This document shows, one piece after another, positions 43,097 to 51,972 of a stretch of 64,000 nucleotides of DNA. Source of the stretch: Microbulbifer yueqingensis. GTDB lineage: Bacteria > Pseudomonadota > Gammaproteobacteria > Pseudomonadales > Cellvibrionaceae. Each line of letters starts with the position of its first letter. Positions within the stretch are counted from its first letter, which is position 1. The notes beneath the pieces are model-generated. The model was not told the origin of the DNA. It made no database searches and worked only from the letters and a program-made list of their open reading frames with translations. A program made the translations under genes and the position numbers. The stretch is taken from contig NZ_FNFH01000002.1 in the NCBI RefSeq assembly GCF_900100355.1, forward strand, positions 558,001-622,000, read 5' to 3'.

Positions 43097-44302
43097 TCAC
43101 GCCGGCAGGAAGACACCGATCACCAGCCAGACAATGGCCAGGCTTGCCAGCGTCAGCAGGATTTTATCGGTCATCCTGTCGGTCTTGAGCCCGGGCAGCC
43201 CCTTGCTCTTCCAGCGCCAGGCAAGGAACCACACGCCCTGGGCCGCGAACGCCAGGTTCAGGAACAGGGTGTAGTCCACCTTGAAGAATTCCCGGTCGGT
43301 TACCGTCTTGGCACTGGAGGAGTCCGGCAGCATGTCGAAGGCGGCGAAGCCGTAATGCAGCAGCATGGCGCTGGTCACCAGGATCAGCAGGAAAATCCCG
43401 AGAATGTAGAGCGCCATTTTCCAGCCGTAGTACTCGGCCTGCACCCGCAGCACCGGCAATACCACCAGGTCGCTGAATATAAACGCCATGATGCCGGCAA
43501 ACGCCACCCCGTTGTCGAACAATACCGCCGCCAGCGGGATATTGCCCATGGAGCCGATAAAGGTGAAGAATGCGGCTATGGGCCCCACCAGTGACTGCAG
43601 CAGCACCTCCCAGAAGGCGGGGTCGCTCTTGCCGGAGCCGACGAACAGCATCTGGAAAAACGATTTCGGCACGAAGGCGGCGATAATGCCGGCCACCGTG
43701 AAACCCACGGTGACGTCCTTCCACACCATATGCCACTCCATGACATATTTGTTCGCCACCTTGCGCCAGCCCTCACGGCTGCGGATCAGCTTTTTCCAGT
43801 CGGGCGCGTCGCCGTCGTCATCACCGCTCCCCTCGGCCTCCTGCGCGCGCTCGCGCGCCTTCTCGACCAGCTTCTTCGGCATTGTGAGCCGCACCAGCAG
43901 CCACATCAGCAGGATCAGCAGGACACCGCCCAGGTACTCGCCCACCACAAACTGCCAGCTGAGGAATACCGCAATCACGATGCCCAGCTCGATCACCAGG
44001 TTGGTGGAGGCCAGCAGGAAGGCCAGTGAGGGCACCAGTCCCGCCCCCTTGGCGAAGAGCGCGCGGGTCGTGGCCAGCGCGGCGAAGGAACAGGAACTGG
44101 AGATAAAGCCGAAGAAGGTCGCCAGCCCTACGCTACTGGCCCCCGCCTTGCCCATGCTCTTGCGCATGCGCTCGCGGGTAACGAACACCTGGATCATGCT
44201 GCTGATCAGGTAGCCGAGGCCGAAGGCCCAGAAGGCCATCCAGAACAGGCCCAGCGTGGTCACGGCCGCCTCATGCCAGGTGGACAGGAATGCTTGCATC
44301 AT
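43097..44302 (-). CDS. Permease of the ArsP/YraQ family (PF03773-like)
   Basis: 401-residue polytopic inner-membrane protein with about ten helices and a long cytoplasmic charged loop (about 140-175, rich in Glu/Asp/Lys). The family signature SSSCSFAALATTRALFAKGAGLVPSL-like region lies near residues 70-95 (Cys present). ArsP and related permeases export organoarsenicals or other thiol-reactive compounds; the substrate here is unknown, though the copper/soft-metal setting is suggestive. Start chosen with GGAGA upstream. Confidence 0.85.
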   Translation of the reverse strand: MMQAFLSTWHEAAVTTLGLFWMAFWAFGLGYLISSMIQVFVTRERMRKSMGKAGASSVGLATFFGFISSSCSFAALATTRALFAKGAGLVPSLAFLLASTNLVIELGIVIAVFLSWQFVVGEYLGGVLLILLMWLLVRLTMPKKLVEKARERAQEAEGSGDDDGDAPDWKKLIRSREGWRKVANKYVMEWHMVWKDVTVGFTVAGIIAAFVPKSFFQMLFVGSGKSDPAFWEVLLQSLVGPIAAFFTFIGSMGNIPLAAVLFDNGVAFAGIMAFIFSDLVVLPVLRVQAEYYGWKMALYILGIFLLILVTSAMLLHYGFAAFDMLPDSSSAKTVTDREFFKVDYTLFLNLAFAAQGVWFLAWRWKSKGLPGLKTDRMTDKILLTLASLAIVWLVIGVFLPA

Positions 44303-44469
44303 GGTGTCTCCGGATCGGGCAGCCCGGAGCCGGGCCGCTCTTTCACTTTAGCGAACCAACATTGCAGTGGCGGAGAACAACATGGCGCGACCAGCAAGTC
44401 AACGAAAGTCAGTTTTTCTCCTGCAGGTAATCCCCTGCGGGAAGGCCGGCAGGGTGATAGAATCGCGCC

Positions 44470-45825
44470 ATGAAACACCCCCTGCTACCGGAACGCCCCC
44501 TGAGCCTGTCCCCCACTCTGGCCGCCACCATCGGCCTGGAGGAGGCGGTGCTGCTCACGGCGCTGGGCGACCTGCTGCCCTTCCTGCAGCCGGAGGCCCA
44601 CCCGGGGCGCGAGTGGTATACGGCGGAGGCCGAGCAACTGCAGCAGCTGCTCCCCTTCTGGGAGCCGGCGGATATCCAGCGGGTGGCCACCAGCCTGCGC
44701 AACCAGGGCGCCCTGCTCCTGGGCTCGGCCCCCTACGGCAGCAGCCTGCAGCTCAAGTTCGCCCTGCCCGGGGAGCACCAGCGGCCGGAGAGCCCGCCGC
44801 AGGCTGCGCAACCATATTCGCGTGAACCTTACGGGGGCGAGCCAGCCCCGGCAGCAGCCATGCCCCGTAGCGCCAACACCATCGGGCCGGGCTGGCAGCC
44901 GGACCGGGAGACGCAGGCGCGCATCGCCCAGCTGGGTGTGCCCGAGCACTTCTGGCGCGAGCAGCTGCCGGAGTTTGTCACCTACTGGCGGGAGCGCGGC
45001 GAGTCGCGCCACTCCTTCGGCTCCCTGTTCCTGAAACAGGTGAAGAGCCGCTGGGAGGCCTTCCGCGCCACTGCCCAGCGCAAGCAGCCGCTGCCGCAGG
45101 GCTGGCACCCGGGCGAGGACACCCTGCGCAAGCTGGCCGACGAGGGCGTGCCCAGCACTTTCGTGCAGCGCGCCCTGCAGCGCTTCCTCGATTACCACCG
45201 CTCCAGCGGCAAGCAGTCCATCTCCTGGGACCTGGAGTTCAATGACTGGGTCACCGAGGACTGGGAAAAGCAGGACGCGCCCTTTATGGAGAAGCGCAAG
45301 CCCACCGCCATGACCCGCGACTGGCAACCCAGCGAACCCACCTGGGAGCAGCTGCGCCGGCTGGCGATCAACCCCAGTTTCGCCGCTGAATTATTGCCCG
45401 AGTTCATTTACAAGTGGCTCGAGCGGGGCGGCCACAGCGCCCGCTGGGGAGAATTGTTTATCGAGTATGCGCGCGAGGAGTGGGCCTACTACTGCCAGGG
45501 TATCGAGAAGAACCCGGTGGCCAAGCCGATCCCGCGCAACTGGCAGCCCGGCGGCGACTGCTTGAGCCATCTGGTGAACCAGTGTGAAATAGACCGCGAC
45601 TTCGCCCTGTCGCTGGTCCCCGAATTCATCATCTACTGGCGGGGGCAGAATGCGGCGCGCAAGAGCTGGGACGCCGTGTTCGTCCGCCACGCGCGCTACC
45701 AGTGGGCGGAGCGCAACAAGCTCGCGATAGGAAAGACCAATGGCACGCAGCAACACACCAACAGCGACAACCAGAGAACAAGGGACCGCTCCGTCCTCGA
45801 CATCGTCACGGACACAGACTGGTAA
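44470..45825 (+). CDS. DnaT-like replication protein with four tandem DnaT domains
   Basis: 451 residues. The N-terminus (about 1-95, SLSPTLAATIGLEEAVLL ... IQRVATSLRNQGALLL) resembles a winged-helix domain. Four repeats of a DnaT-type ssDNA-binding domain follow at about 138-197, 211-270, 281-340 and 356-416, each opening with W-[QH]-P and containing a [PL]xF[IV]xYW-like core. E. coli DnaT has one such domain. Its last 86 bases overlap the lambda-P-like gene in another frame. Role in loading the replicative helicase is inferred. Confidence 0.85.
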   Translation: MKHPLLPERPLSLSPTLAATIGLEEAVLLTALGDLLPFLQPEAHPGREWYTAEAEQLQQLLPFWEPADIQRVATSLRNQGALLLGSAPYGSSLQLKFALPGEHQRPESPPQAAQPYSREPYGGEPAPAAAMPRSANTIGPGWQPDRETQARIAQLGVPEHFWREQLPEFVTYWRERGESRHSFGSLFLKQVKSRWEAFRATAQRKQPLPQGWHPGEDTLRKLADEGVPSTFVQRALQRFLDYHRSSGKQSISWDLEFNDWVTEDWEKQDAPFMEKRKPTAMTRDWQPSEPTWEQLRRLAINPSFAAELLPEFIYKWLERGGHSARWGELFIEYAREEWAYYCQGIEKNPVAKPIPRNWQPGGDCLSHLVNQCEIDRDFALSLVPEFIIYWRGQNAARKSWDAVFVRHARYQWAERNKLAIGKTNGTQQHTNSDNQRTRDRSVLDIVTDTDW

Positions 45826-46402
45826 CGCCAGCGGCGGTGAACAGCTGGACGAGCGCAAGCGGGCCCTGAACGAAGTATTCGGCCTGCTGAAGCTCAGCTA
45901 CCACAACCAGTTCAACTCGGCCTTCCCTGACACCGAGACCCTGAACCACGCCAAGCGCCTGTGGCTGGAGTCCCTGGCCGCCTTTACCCCGGCGCAGATG
46001 GTCGCGGGGGCCAAGCGCGCCATCCGCCAGAGCGAGTACCTGCCCACGGTGCACAAGATGTTGCAGTTCTGCGCCGCCGGCGACAATGGCCTGCCCGAGG
46101 CCCGCGCCGCCTATCGCGAGGCCTGCAACGCGCCCAGCCCCAAGGCGACCTTCAACTGGAGCCACCCGGCGGTCTACCACGCCGGGCGTGCGGCCAACTG
46201 GTTTTTCCTCGCCAACAACCCCGAACACGTGGCCTACCCGGTATTCGCCGAGCACTACCGCAAGATCTGCGCGCGGGTACTTGAAGGCGAGGCGCTGCCG
46301 AAGCCAGAGCAGCCACTGCTGGAGGAGAAACCCGGCAAGCCGCTGAGCAAGACGGAAAATGCCGAGCGCATGGCGAAACTGCGCGCCGAACTGGAGCTGT
46401 AG
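45740..46402 (+). CDS. Replication protein P-like (lambda P family) helicase-loader candidate
   Basis: 220 residues. The body from about residue 35 (LNEVFGLLKLSYHNQFNSAF) to 185 matches the phage lambda replication protein P family, whose founder binds DnaB helicase. The first 35 residues are Thr/Ser-rich and disordered. Start at 45740 is supported by AGGAAAGACC directly before ATG. It overlaps the DnaT-like gene by 86 bases and must be expressed with it. No other phage genes are near, so it looks domesticated (inference). Confidence 0.82.
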   Translation: MARSNTPTATTREQGTAPSSTSSRTQTGNASGGEQLDERKRALNEVFGLLKLSYHNQFNSAFPDTETLNHAKRLWLESLAAFTPAQMVAGAKRAIRQSEYLPTVHKMLQFCAAGDNGLPEARAAYREACNAPSPKATFNWSHPAVYHAGRAANWFFLANNPEHVAYPVFAEHYRKICARVLEGEALPKPEQPLLEEKPGKPLSKTENAERMAKLRAELEL

Positions 46403-46516
46403 CCCCGGCGCGCGGCACAGGCGGGGAATTGACCGCCAAATTTCATCGACCGGTGTAAAACCCGCGTAGGTTTGGGAGACCATAGGATTCCATACCAACG
46501 ATGCGCAGGTACTGTC

Positions 46517-47239
46517 ATGGCCCGGCCCCTGTTTCTGCTCGCGGTACTCTCTGTCCCCATCCTGTCCCTGGCACCGGCCCTCCCGGCCGGAGCCGATTTC
46601 TATTCCCACCGCTACGTTGGCGCCAGTGTCGGCGACACACAGCAGGACGATTTCTGCCTGCAGGCCGCCAGCCAGGTGCGGCAATTCAGCTTTGATGGCC
46701 AGGCGGGCAACCTGCTCGGGTGCGACGGCAGCGGGGAGGGCTGGAAGCTCTACACCGGCTGGCGCTGGAGCCCGTACCTGGCGGTAGAGGCCAGCCTGCA
46801 GCGACTCGCCACTACCGAGCTGGATTTCGAGCTGCGCAACCAGCGTGGTGAGTTCCTGCGTTTCGAAGACAAGATGGAAACACACCTCGTCAACGCCTTC
46901 GCCGTGGGCCACTGGCCGGTGTATGGCGGGCTGAGCCTGTTCGCCAAGGCCGGCGCCGGAGCCTGGAACAGCGAACTGTCAGAACGCCAGTCGGGCGAGG
47001 TGCTGTTCCGCTTCCTCGATGGTGACACGGTGGCCGAGGAACTGGTGCCGGTCAGCGGCCGCAGCGCCGCGGTCGACAACGGCTTTCACTGGGGTTACGG
47101 CGCAGGCATCAGCTACCGCCATGAGGGTGAGTGGACCCTGCGGGCGGAGTGGGAAGCCTTCCGCGATATCGGCAGCGATGAGCTGCGCGGGAAATTCGAT
47201 GCGGAGATGGCGTCGCTGGGGTGGAGTATGCATTTTTAG
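46517..47239 (+). CDS. Outer membrane beta-barrel protein of unknown function
   Basis: 240 residues with a Sec signal peptide (to PAGADF) and repeated amphipathic strands, for example YVGASVGDTQ, WKLYTGWRWSPYLAVEASL, FHWGYGAGISYR and a terminal LGWSMHF ending in Phe. It resembles small OmpA/OMP_b-brl type barrels. Two Cys residues (about 35 and 55) may be disulfide-linked. It precedes the REP/RAYT locus and has no obvious operon partner. Confidence 0.8.
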   Translation: MARPLFLLAVLSVPILSLAPALPAGADFYSHRYVGASVGDTQQDDFCLQAASQVRQFSFDGQAGNLLGCDGSGEGWKLYTGWRWSPYLAVEASLQRLATTELDFELRNQRGEFLRFEDKMETHLVNAFAVGHWPVYGGLSLFAKAGAGAWNSELSERQSGEVLFRFLDGDTVAEELVPVSGRSAAVDNGFHWGYGAGISYRHEGEWTLRAEWEAFRDIGSDELRGKFDAEMASLGWSMHF

Positions 47240-47272
47240 GCGGAGCAACAATGCGTTAAATGATTCATATCT

Positions 47273-47297
47273 CGTAGGAGCGGCCGCTGGCCGCGAC
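47273..47297 (+). repeat. REP-like palindromic element 4 (upstream of RAYT)
   Basis: Consensus copy CGTAGGAGCGGCCGCTGG followed by CCGCGACT. It ends 12 bases before the RAYT start codon. Confidence 0.9.
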
Positions 47298-47309
47298 TTC
47301 CCGAATCCC

Positions 47310-47786
47310 ATGCCAAATCAACACTTACCGCCGGGGCACCGTTCCCTACGCAAAGGCCGGGTTTCCATTCCTGGTCAGGTATACCTCATAACCGCTACCA
47401 CGCACCGGCGCCACCCAATTTTCATTGATTTCTCGCTGGCCCGGCAGGCTTGTCGCTGTTTTCAGGACCCAAAGTTGCTAGAAGATACGAAAATGCTCGC
47501 CTGGGTGCTGATGCCAGATCACGCCCACTGGTTAATAGAGCTCGGTCACGCACACGCTTTAAGCGAACTGGTCAAACGCCTCAAATCTGCCAGCGCCCTG
47601 CAGGTCAATCGGGAACGGCGATGTCGGCAAGCTGTGTGGGACCGAGCCTTCCATGATCGCGCCCTGCGGAAGGAAGAAAGCATAGTTGGAGCAGCACGGT
47701 ATGTAGTCGCTAATCCATTACGCGCAGGCCTTGCTCGAACAACAGGTGAATATCCATTCTGGGATGCGAGCTGGCTACAAGTCTGA
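47310..47786 (+). CDS. REP-associated tyrosine transposase (RAYT)
   Basis: 158-residue Y1/HUH-type single-strand transposase of the RAYT family, thought to mobilise or have generated REP palindromes. The HUH motif is in MPDHAHWLIEL and the catalytic Tyr in RYVVANPLRAGL; the N-terminus has the typical PGQVYLITATTHRR. REP copies flank it on both sides (elements 4, 5 and 6) in opposite orientations, the arrangement seen in REPtrons. The frame appears intact, so the gene may be active. Confidence 0.93.
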   Translation: MPNQHLPPGHRSLRKGRVSIPGQVYLITATTHRRHPIFIDFSLARQACRCFQDPKLLEDTKMLAWVLMPDHAHWLIELGHAHALSELVKRLKSASALQVNRERRCRQAVWDRAFHDRALRKEESIVGAARYVVANPLRAGLARTTGEYPFWDASWLQV

Positions 47787-47790
47787 AATT

Positions 47791-47815
47791 GTCGCGGCCA
47801 GCGGCCGCTCCTACA
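47791..47815 (-). repeat. REP-like palindromic element 5 (inverted, downstream of RAYT)
   Basis: Inverted copy reading GTCGCGGCCAGCGGCCGC then TCCTACA, beginning 5 bases after the RAYT stop. Confidence 0.9.
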
Positions 47816-47833
47816 GCGAAAGTTTGCCCGGGC

Positions 47834-47858
47834 TGTAGGGGCGGCCGCTGGCCGCGAT
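47834..47858 (+). repeat. REP-like palindromic element 6
   Basis: Copy with one change (TGTAGGGGCGGCCGCTGG then CCGCGAT). Forms a head-to-head inverted pair with element 5. Confidence 0.88.
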
Positions 47859-47895
47859 CGAACACCAGTCGATCCCTGCGTCAGCCCTTCCCGCC

Positions 47896-49851
47896 CTAAT
47901 CCAGCTGCAACTGCTCGGCGATATCCGCCCAGGAAACCAGCTTGAAATTCTGGGGCCCCGTGGGCATCCGCTTGCGACCGTCCTGCACCACCAGCAGGCC
48001 CTCGGGATAAGCCTCGCCCAGCGCCGCGCTGGTCACCTCCAGCCCATCCGTTTGCGAGCTGCCATCGATACCCCGGGCCAGGTTGGCTCCCACCCGAAAG
48101 CGACCGACAAACTGGTTGCCATCGCGGCTGTAAAGCGCGTAAGTGTCATTGCCCTGACTGGATACCACCAGGTAACCATGGTCTCCGCGGCGGTACAGGC
48201 CTATGCCTTCAACGTCTGCCACCAGGTGCTCGCCGTCGACCCCGGCCACCAGCTCTGGTTGCGCGCTGCCGGCGAGATGGCCGGCAATATCCAGGCGCCA
48301 TACGCCGCGGCCTCCCTCGCCGAAAAAGAGCAGGCCGCGTTCATCGTCCACCACACAGCTGTCCACCCGGCTCCGCACCGCCAGCTTTGCGCGCGGCTGC
48401 AGCTCCCACTCCAGGGGGTCACTACCGAGCGCTATCTCCGCCAGGTGCAGGGCGCCGGCCTGGTCGGATACCCAGACAAAAGTCCGCCCGTCGTTGCGGT
48501 ACATGCACAGCCCGTTCGGCCCGGGGAGGTTCATCTCCCGCAGTCCCAGGTGCTCCACGTTGCCACTGGAGCGAATGCCAAACAGGTTTACCCCCGGCGT
48601 AGTGCGATTGGCAGTCGCCGCCAGTGCCGCATAGCGCCCCTCATCCAAAGAGCGCAGGTCGACATTGCCGACCCCGCCCACCACAAATTGCTCCAGCAGG
48701 CGTCCCGACAGGCTGTAGATATTGAGGCCCTTTTTCCTGTCGGTACCCAGCACCAGGCTCTTGCTCTTGTCCCTGGGATTGACCCAGACAGCCGGGTCGC
48801 CCGCAGCATCGCCGGCTGAGCTGACAGGCACTGTCTGCGCCTGCGCCCGCACGCGGGGAATGGGGGCTCGCACCGATGCCGTTTCAGCAGCTGCCGGCCG
48901 GTCCCCGGCCTCCTGCTCCGGAAGGGTAACGGCGTAGCGCTGCACTATGTCGCTCTCCTCCTCCAGCGCAAACAGGGCATCCCGGAGCCTGGCAATGGAG
49001 GCCGGCTCCAGTTCCTGTAGCGACCTCGCGTAGAGGGGGCGGGCGCCCGGCTCTGGCAGCGGGAAGACCTGCACTGTGGCGCCACTGGTGAGCCAGAGGA
49101 CATCGCCTTCCGGATCCAGCCACAGCCCGCCAAAGTTTCCGGCCAGCGCCTGCCCGTTGAGGAAAACGCGGCGATCCTCCTCCCGCTCCGCGTCCGCGTT
49201 CAGGCTCCAGATCCCGAGTGGCGGTTGCGAGACCAGCAGGCGCCCGCGCTTGTCATCGACCACGCAACTGTTGACCTGCTCGCCGAAATAGAGAGGCCGC
49301 ACATCGGTGAACAGCCACGCCTGGTCGCGCGGGTGCACGATATATTCATGGCCCAGGCCGCTCTCGTCGATGGTGAAAAGGTGTGAGCGCTCCCCCTGGC
49401 GGGAAAAGCACAGCGCCGACTGGGGCGTGGGCACCTTGAGCATGCCGAGATACTTCAATCCCGGCTGGCCGGTAGCCGCCTCGGTTTCGAGGTGGCGCAG
49501 GTGAATCTCGCCGTCCTCCTCGTCGTAGGCAGCGATCAGCCAGCTCCCATCGGGCTGCCCCTGCAGGGCAAAGTGCTTCACGCTGCCCCCGTCGAGGGAA
49601 ACCGCCTCGCTGCCGTTTTCATTGAGCAATACCAGCCCGCGCAGTTCGCTGGCGAGCAGGAGGTAGTCTTTGCCCTGCAGCTGCAGAGGCGCAAGCTGGC
49701 TGGATATGACTTTAGACAGCATTACGGTGCCGGACGCCTGCAGGGACTCCGGCTCCGGATCGGCCCTTTCCCGCTGGCGGGGATCACAGCCCGACAACAG
49801 TACAAGCAGGGTCACTGCCGACGCGATTTTCCACAATACTTTCAGTGCCAT
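47896..49851 (-). CDS. Dual-domain beta-propeller phytase, lipoprotein
   Basis: 651 residues releasing phosphate from phytate. Lipobox LLSGC at about residue 20 anchors it to a membrane. Two beta-propeller phytase domains: an N-terminal, weaker one (about 35-330) and a C-terminal, canonical one (about 345-645) with DAAGDPAVWVNP, GTDRKKGLNIY, VDLR and DVEGIGLYR, residues that bind calcium and phosphate. Dual-domain phytases are a known class in which the N-terminal propeller boosts the other. The start at 49851 lacks a close ribosome site (AGGAGG is about 20 bases away). Divergent from phoX. Confidence 0.9.
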   Translation of the reverse strand: MALKVLWKIASAVTLLVLLSGCDPRQRERADPEPESLQASGTVMLSKVISSQLAPLQLQGKDYLLLASELRGLVLLNENGSEAVSLDGGSVKHFALQGQPDGSWLIAAYDEEDGEIHLRHLETEAATGQPGLKYLGMLKVPTPQSALCFSRQGERSHLFTIDESGLGHEYIVHPRDQAWLFTDVRPLYFGEQVNSCVVDDKRGRLLVSQPPLGIWSLNADAEREEDRRVFLNGQALAGNFGGLWLDPEGDVLWLTSGATVQVFPLPEPGARPLYARSLQELEPASIARLRDALFALEEESDIVQRYAVTLPEQEAGDRPAAAETASVRAPIPRVRAQAQTVPVSSAGDAAGDPAVWVNPRDKSKSLVLGTDRKKGLNIYSLSGRLLEQFVVGGVGNVDLRSLDEGRYAALAATANRTTPGVNLFGIRSSGNVEHLGLREMNLPGPNGLCMYRNDGRTFVWVSDQAGALHLAEIALGSDPLEWELQPRAKLAVRSRVDSCVVDDERGLLFFGEGGRGVWRLDIAGHLAGSAQPELVAGVDGEHLVADVEGIGLYRRGDHGYLVVSSQGNDTYALYSRDGNQFVGRFRVGANLARGIDGSSQTDGLEVTSAALGEAYPEGLLVVQDGRKRMPTGPQNFKLVSWADIAEQLQLD

Positions 49852-50061
49852 GGTGGTGAATTTTTTGCTGAACCTCCTGAAAGAATAAGACAGATTTACG
49901 CCAGGCTGGGCGCAATCTAGTGGTCCGGGGTGGCAAAAAATGACGCCGGAGCCCGCCCTTTCCCCCACCCCTGCATTAAGCTCTGGGATATCCCAATACG
50001 CGCGCCACGCAGCGATGAGACCCGGCAGCCGTGCACGGCCCGGCGCTGCCGGAGATGAAAT

Positions 50062-51963
50062 ATGAGCCAGGACCTGAAAGACCCCGCCCGACGCAGCTTG
50101 CTGAAGGGCATCGGTGCAGTGGCTGCGGCGGGCACGACAGCTACCCTGCTACCCGGGTGCGGCCGGAGGGTCCACTCCGGGAACCTGGGCTTCGCCGAGA
50201 TTCCCCACACGCTGGACGCGCAGCACCACCTCCCCGAGGGCTACCGCGCCGATATACTGCTGCGCTGGGGCGACCCGCTCACTACCGACGCCGGCAAGTT
50301 TGCCCCCACCGCGCTGTCGGCCCAGGAGCAGCGGCAACGCTTCGGCTACAACAACGACTTCATCGCCTTTATGCCACTGCCCGGCGAGGCCGGCGGCGCT
50401 GCCGGTGACAGCACTCGCGGGCTGCTGTGCGTGAACCATGAATATACCCAGCCCCACCTGATGTTCCCCGGCTACGACGACGAATACGCTGCCACACGCG
50501 GTGTCAGTGCAGAGCATGTGGCAATCGAGCAGGAAGCCTGCGGTCACTCGATCGTTGAGGTCGAGAAAACTGCAAAGGGCTGGCGGCCAGTCGTGGATAG
50601 CCCTTTCAACCGTCGCATCACCCTGCATACCACCATGGATATCATCGGCCCGGCAGCCGGAGACCCGCGCCTACAGACTGCCGCGGACCCGAGCGGCACG
50701 CGGGTATTGGGTACCGTGGGAAATTGCGCCGGAGGCAAGACACCCTGGGGCACCGTGCTGATTGCCGAGGAGGGGTTCGGCGGCGCGTTTCAGGGGGATC
50801 CTGGCGCCATTGCCGACCCTGTGGAGCGGCTGAATCACGCCGCCTTCGCCATCGCGCCCCACAACCGCAACTGGGGCGACCACGACCGACGCTTTGACAT
50901 CGGGATTGAACCACGCGAGCCCAACCGTTTCGGCTGGATGGTGGAAATAGACCCCTACGATCCGCACAGCCGCCCGCGCAAGCTCACCAGCCTGGGCCGG
51001 TTCCAACACGAGGGTTTCACGCTGGTCTGCAAGCCACACCAGCCGGCAGTGGCCTACGGCGGTGACGACGACGAGGACCAGTTTGTCTATCGCTTTGTCT
51101 CCGCAGAGAATTACCGCCCGGGAAACGACACTCGCAACCGCAACCTGCTCGCCGCCGGCGTGCTTTATGTCGCCCGTTTCAGCGATGACGGCACCGGCGC
51201 CTGGCTTCCGCTCGTATTCGGCGAGGGCCCACTGACTCCACAAAACGGATTCCGCAACCAGGCCGATGTGCTGATAGACGCGCGCCGCGCCGCCGCACTA
51301 GTGGGCGCCACCCCCATGGACCGGCCGGAAGATGTGGAAACCAACCCGGTCAACGACTGCACCTACGTCATGCTGACCAAGAACAAATCGCGCACGGCAG
51401 GCGAGACTAATGCTGCCAATCCCCGCCCGCGCAATGTGGCAGGGCATGTACTCGAGATAGTGCCGCCGGGGGAGGACGGCAACCGCGATCACACCAGCAA
51501 CGATTTCCGCTGGTACACCTTCCTGCTGGGTGGCAACCCCAACGCCGAGGACCCACGCGAACGGGGCGCTTATGGCGAGGAGGTCATCGGCGCGGTCTCC
51601 CCCCATGGCTGGCTCGCCAACCCGGATAACGTCGCCTTCGATCCCGGCGGCAACATGTGGATCGCCACCGACGGCTGCGAGCGCTTCGGCTTCCACGACG
51701 GCCTGTGGGCCATGGCCACCGAGGGCGAGTTCCGCGCCGCACCCCGGCACTTCTTCGGCTGCCCGCGGGGGGCGGAGGCGTGCGGACCCGAGTTCACCCC
51801 GGACGGCACCACACTCTTTATTTCCGTGCAGCATCCCGCTGATGGTGGCCGCTCCACCTTCGACAGGCCAATGCACCGGTGGCCCGACTACGACCCGGCC
51901 CTGCCGCCGCGGCCGGCGGTGCTGGCGATACGCCGCGAGGATGGCGGGGTGGTGGGAAGCTGA
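50062..51963 (+). CDS. phoX: PhoX-family alkaline phosphatase (DUF839)
   Basis: Secreted phosphomonoesterase using Ca and Fe, 633 residues. Twin-arginine signal (ARRSLLKGIGAVAAAG), then LCVNHEYTQP, FNRRITLHTTMDI, VGNCAGGKTPWGTVLIAEE and PDNVAFDPGGNMWIATDG, all conserved in the PhoX group. Cysteines and acidic Ca ligands are present in the expected order. Lies divergently beside the phytase gene and near ppk/ppx. No clear Pho box was found upstream. Confidence 0.93.
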   Translation: MSQDLKDPARRSLLKGIGAVAAAGTTATLLPGCGRRVHSGNLGFAEIPHTLDAQHHLPEGYRADILLRWGDPLTTDAGKFAPTALSAQEQRQRFGYNNDFIAFMPLPGEAGGAAGDSTRGLLCVNHEYTQPHLMFPGYDDEYAATRGVSAEHVAIEQEACGHSIVEVEKTAKGWRPVVDSPFNRRITLHTTMDIIGPAAGDPRLQTAADPSGTRVLGTVGNCAGGKTPWGTVLIAEEGFGGAFQGDPGAIADPVERLNHAAFAIAPHNRNWGDHDRRFDIGIEPREPNRFGWMVEIDPYDPHSRPRKLTSLGRFQHEGFTLVCKPHQPAVAYGGDDDEDQFVYRFVSAENYRPGNDTRNRNLLAAGVLYVARFSDDGTGAWLPLVFGEGPLTPQNGFRNQADVLIDARRAAALVGATPMDRPEDVETNPVNDCTYVMLTKNKSRTAGETNAANPRPRNVAGHVLEIVPPGEDGNRDHTSNDFRWYTFLLGGNPNAEDPRERGAYGEEVIGAVSPHGWLANPDNVAFDPGGNMWIATDGCERFGFHDGLWAMATEGEFRAAPRHFFGCPRGAEACGPEFTPDGTTLFISVQHPADGGRSTFDRPMHRWPDYDPALPPRPAVLAIRREDGGVVGS

Positions 51964-51972
51964 GAGGAGCTT

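Noticed and set aside
44470-46402. Prophage remnant
   Set aside because: Only the replication pair is phage-like; there are no integrase, capsid, tail or lysis genes, attachment repeats, or change in base composition around it.
49852-50061. Pho box between phytase and phoX
   Set aside because: No pair of CTGTCA-like direct repeats with the right 11-base period was found by eye.
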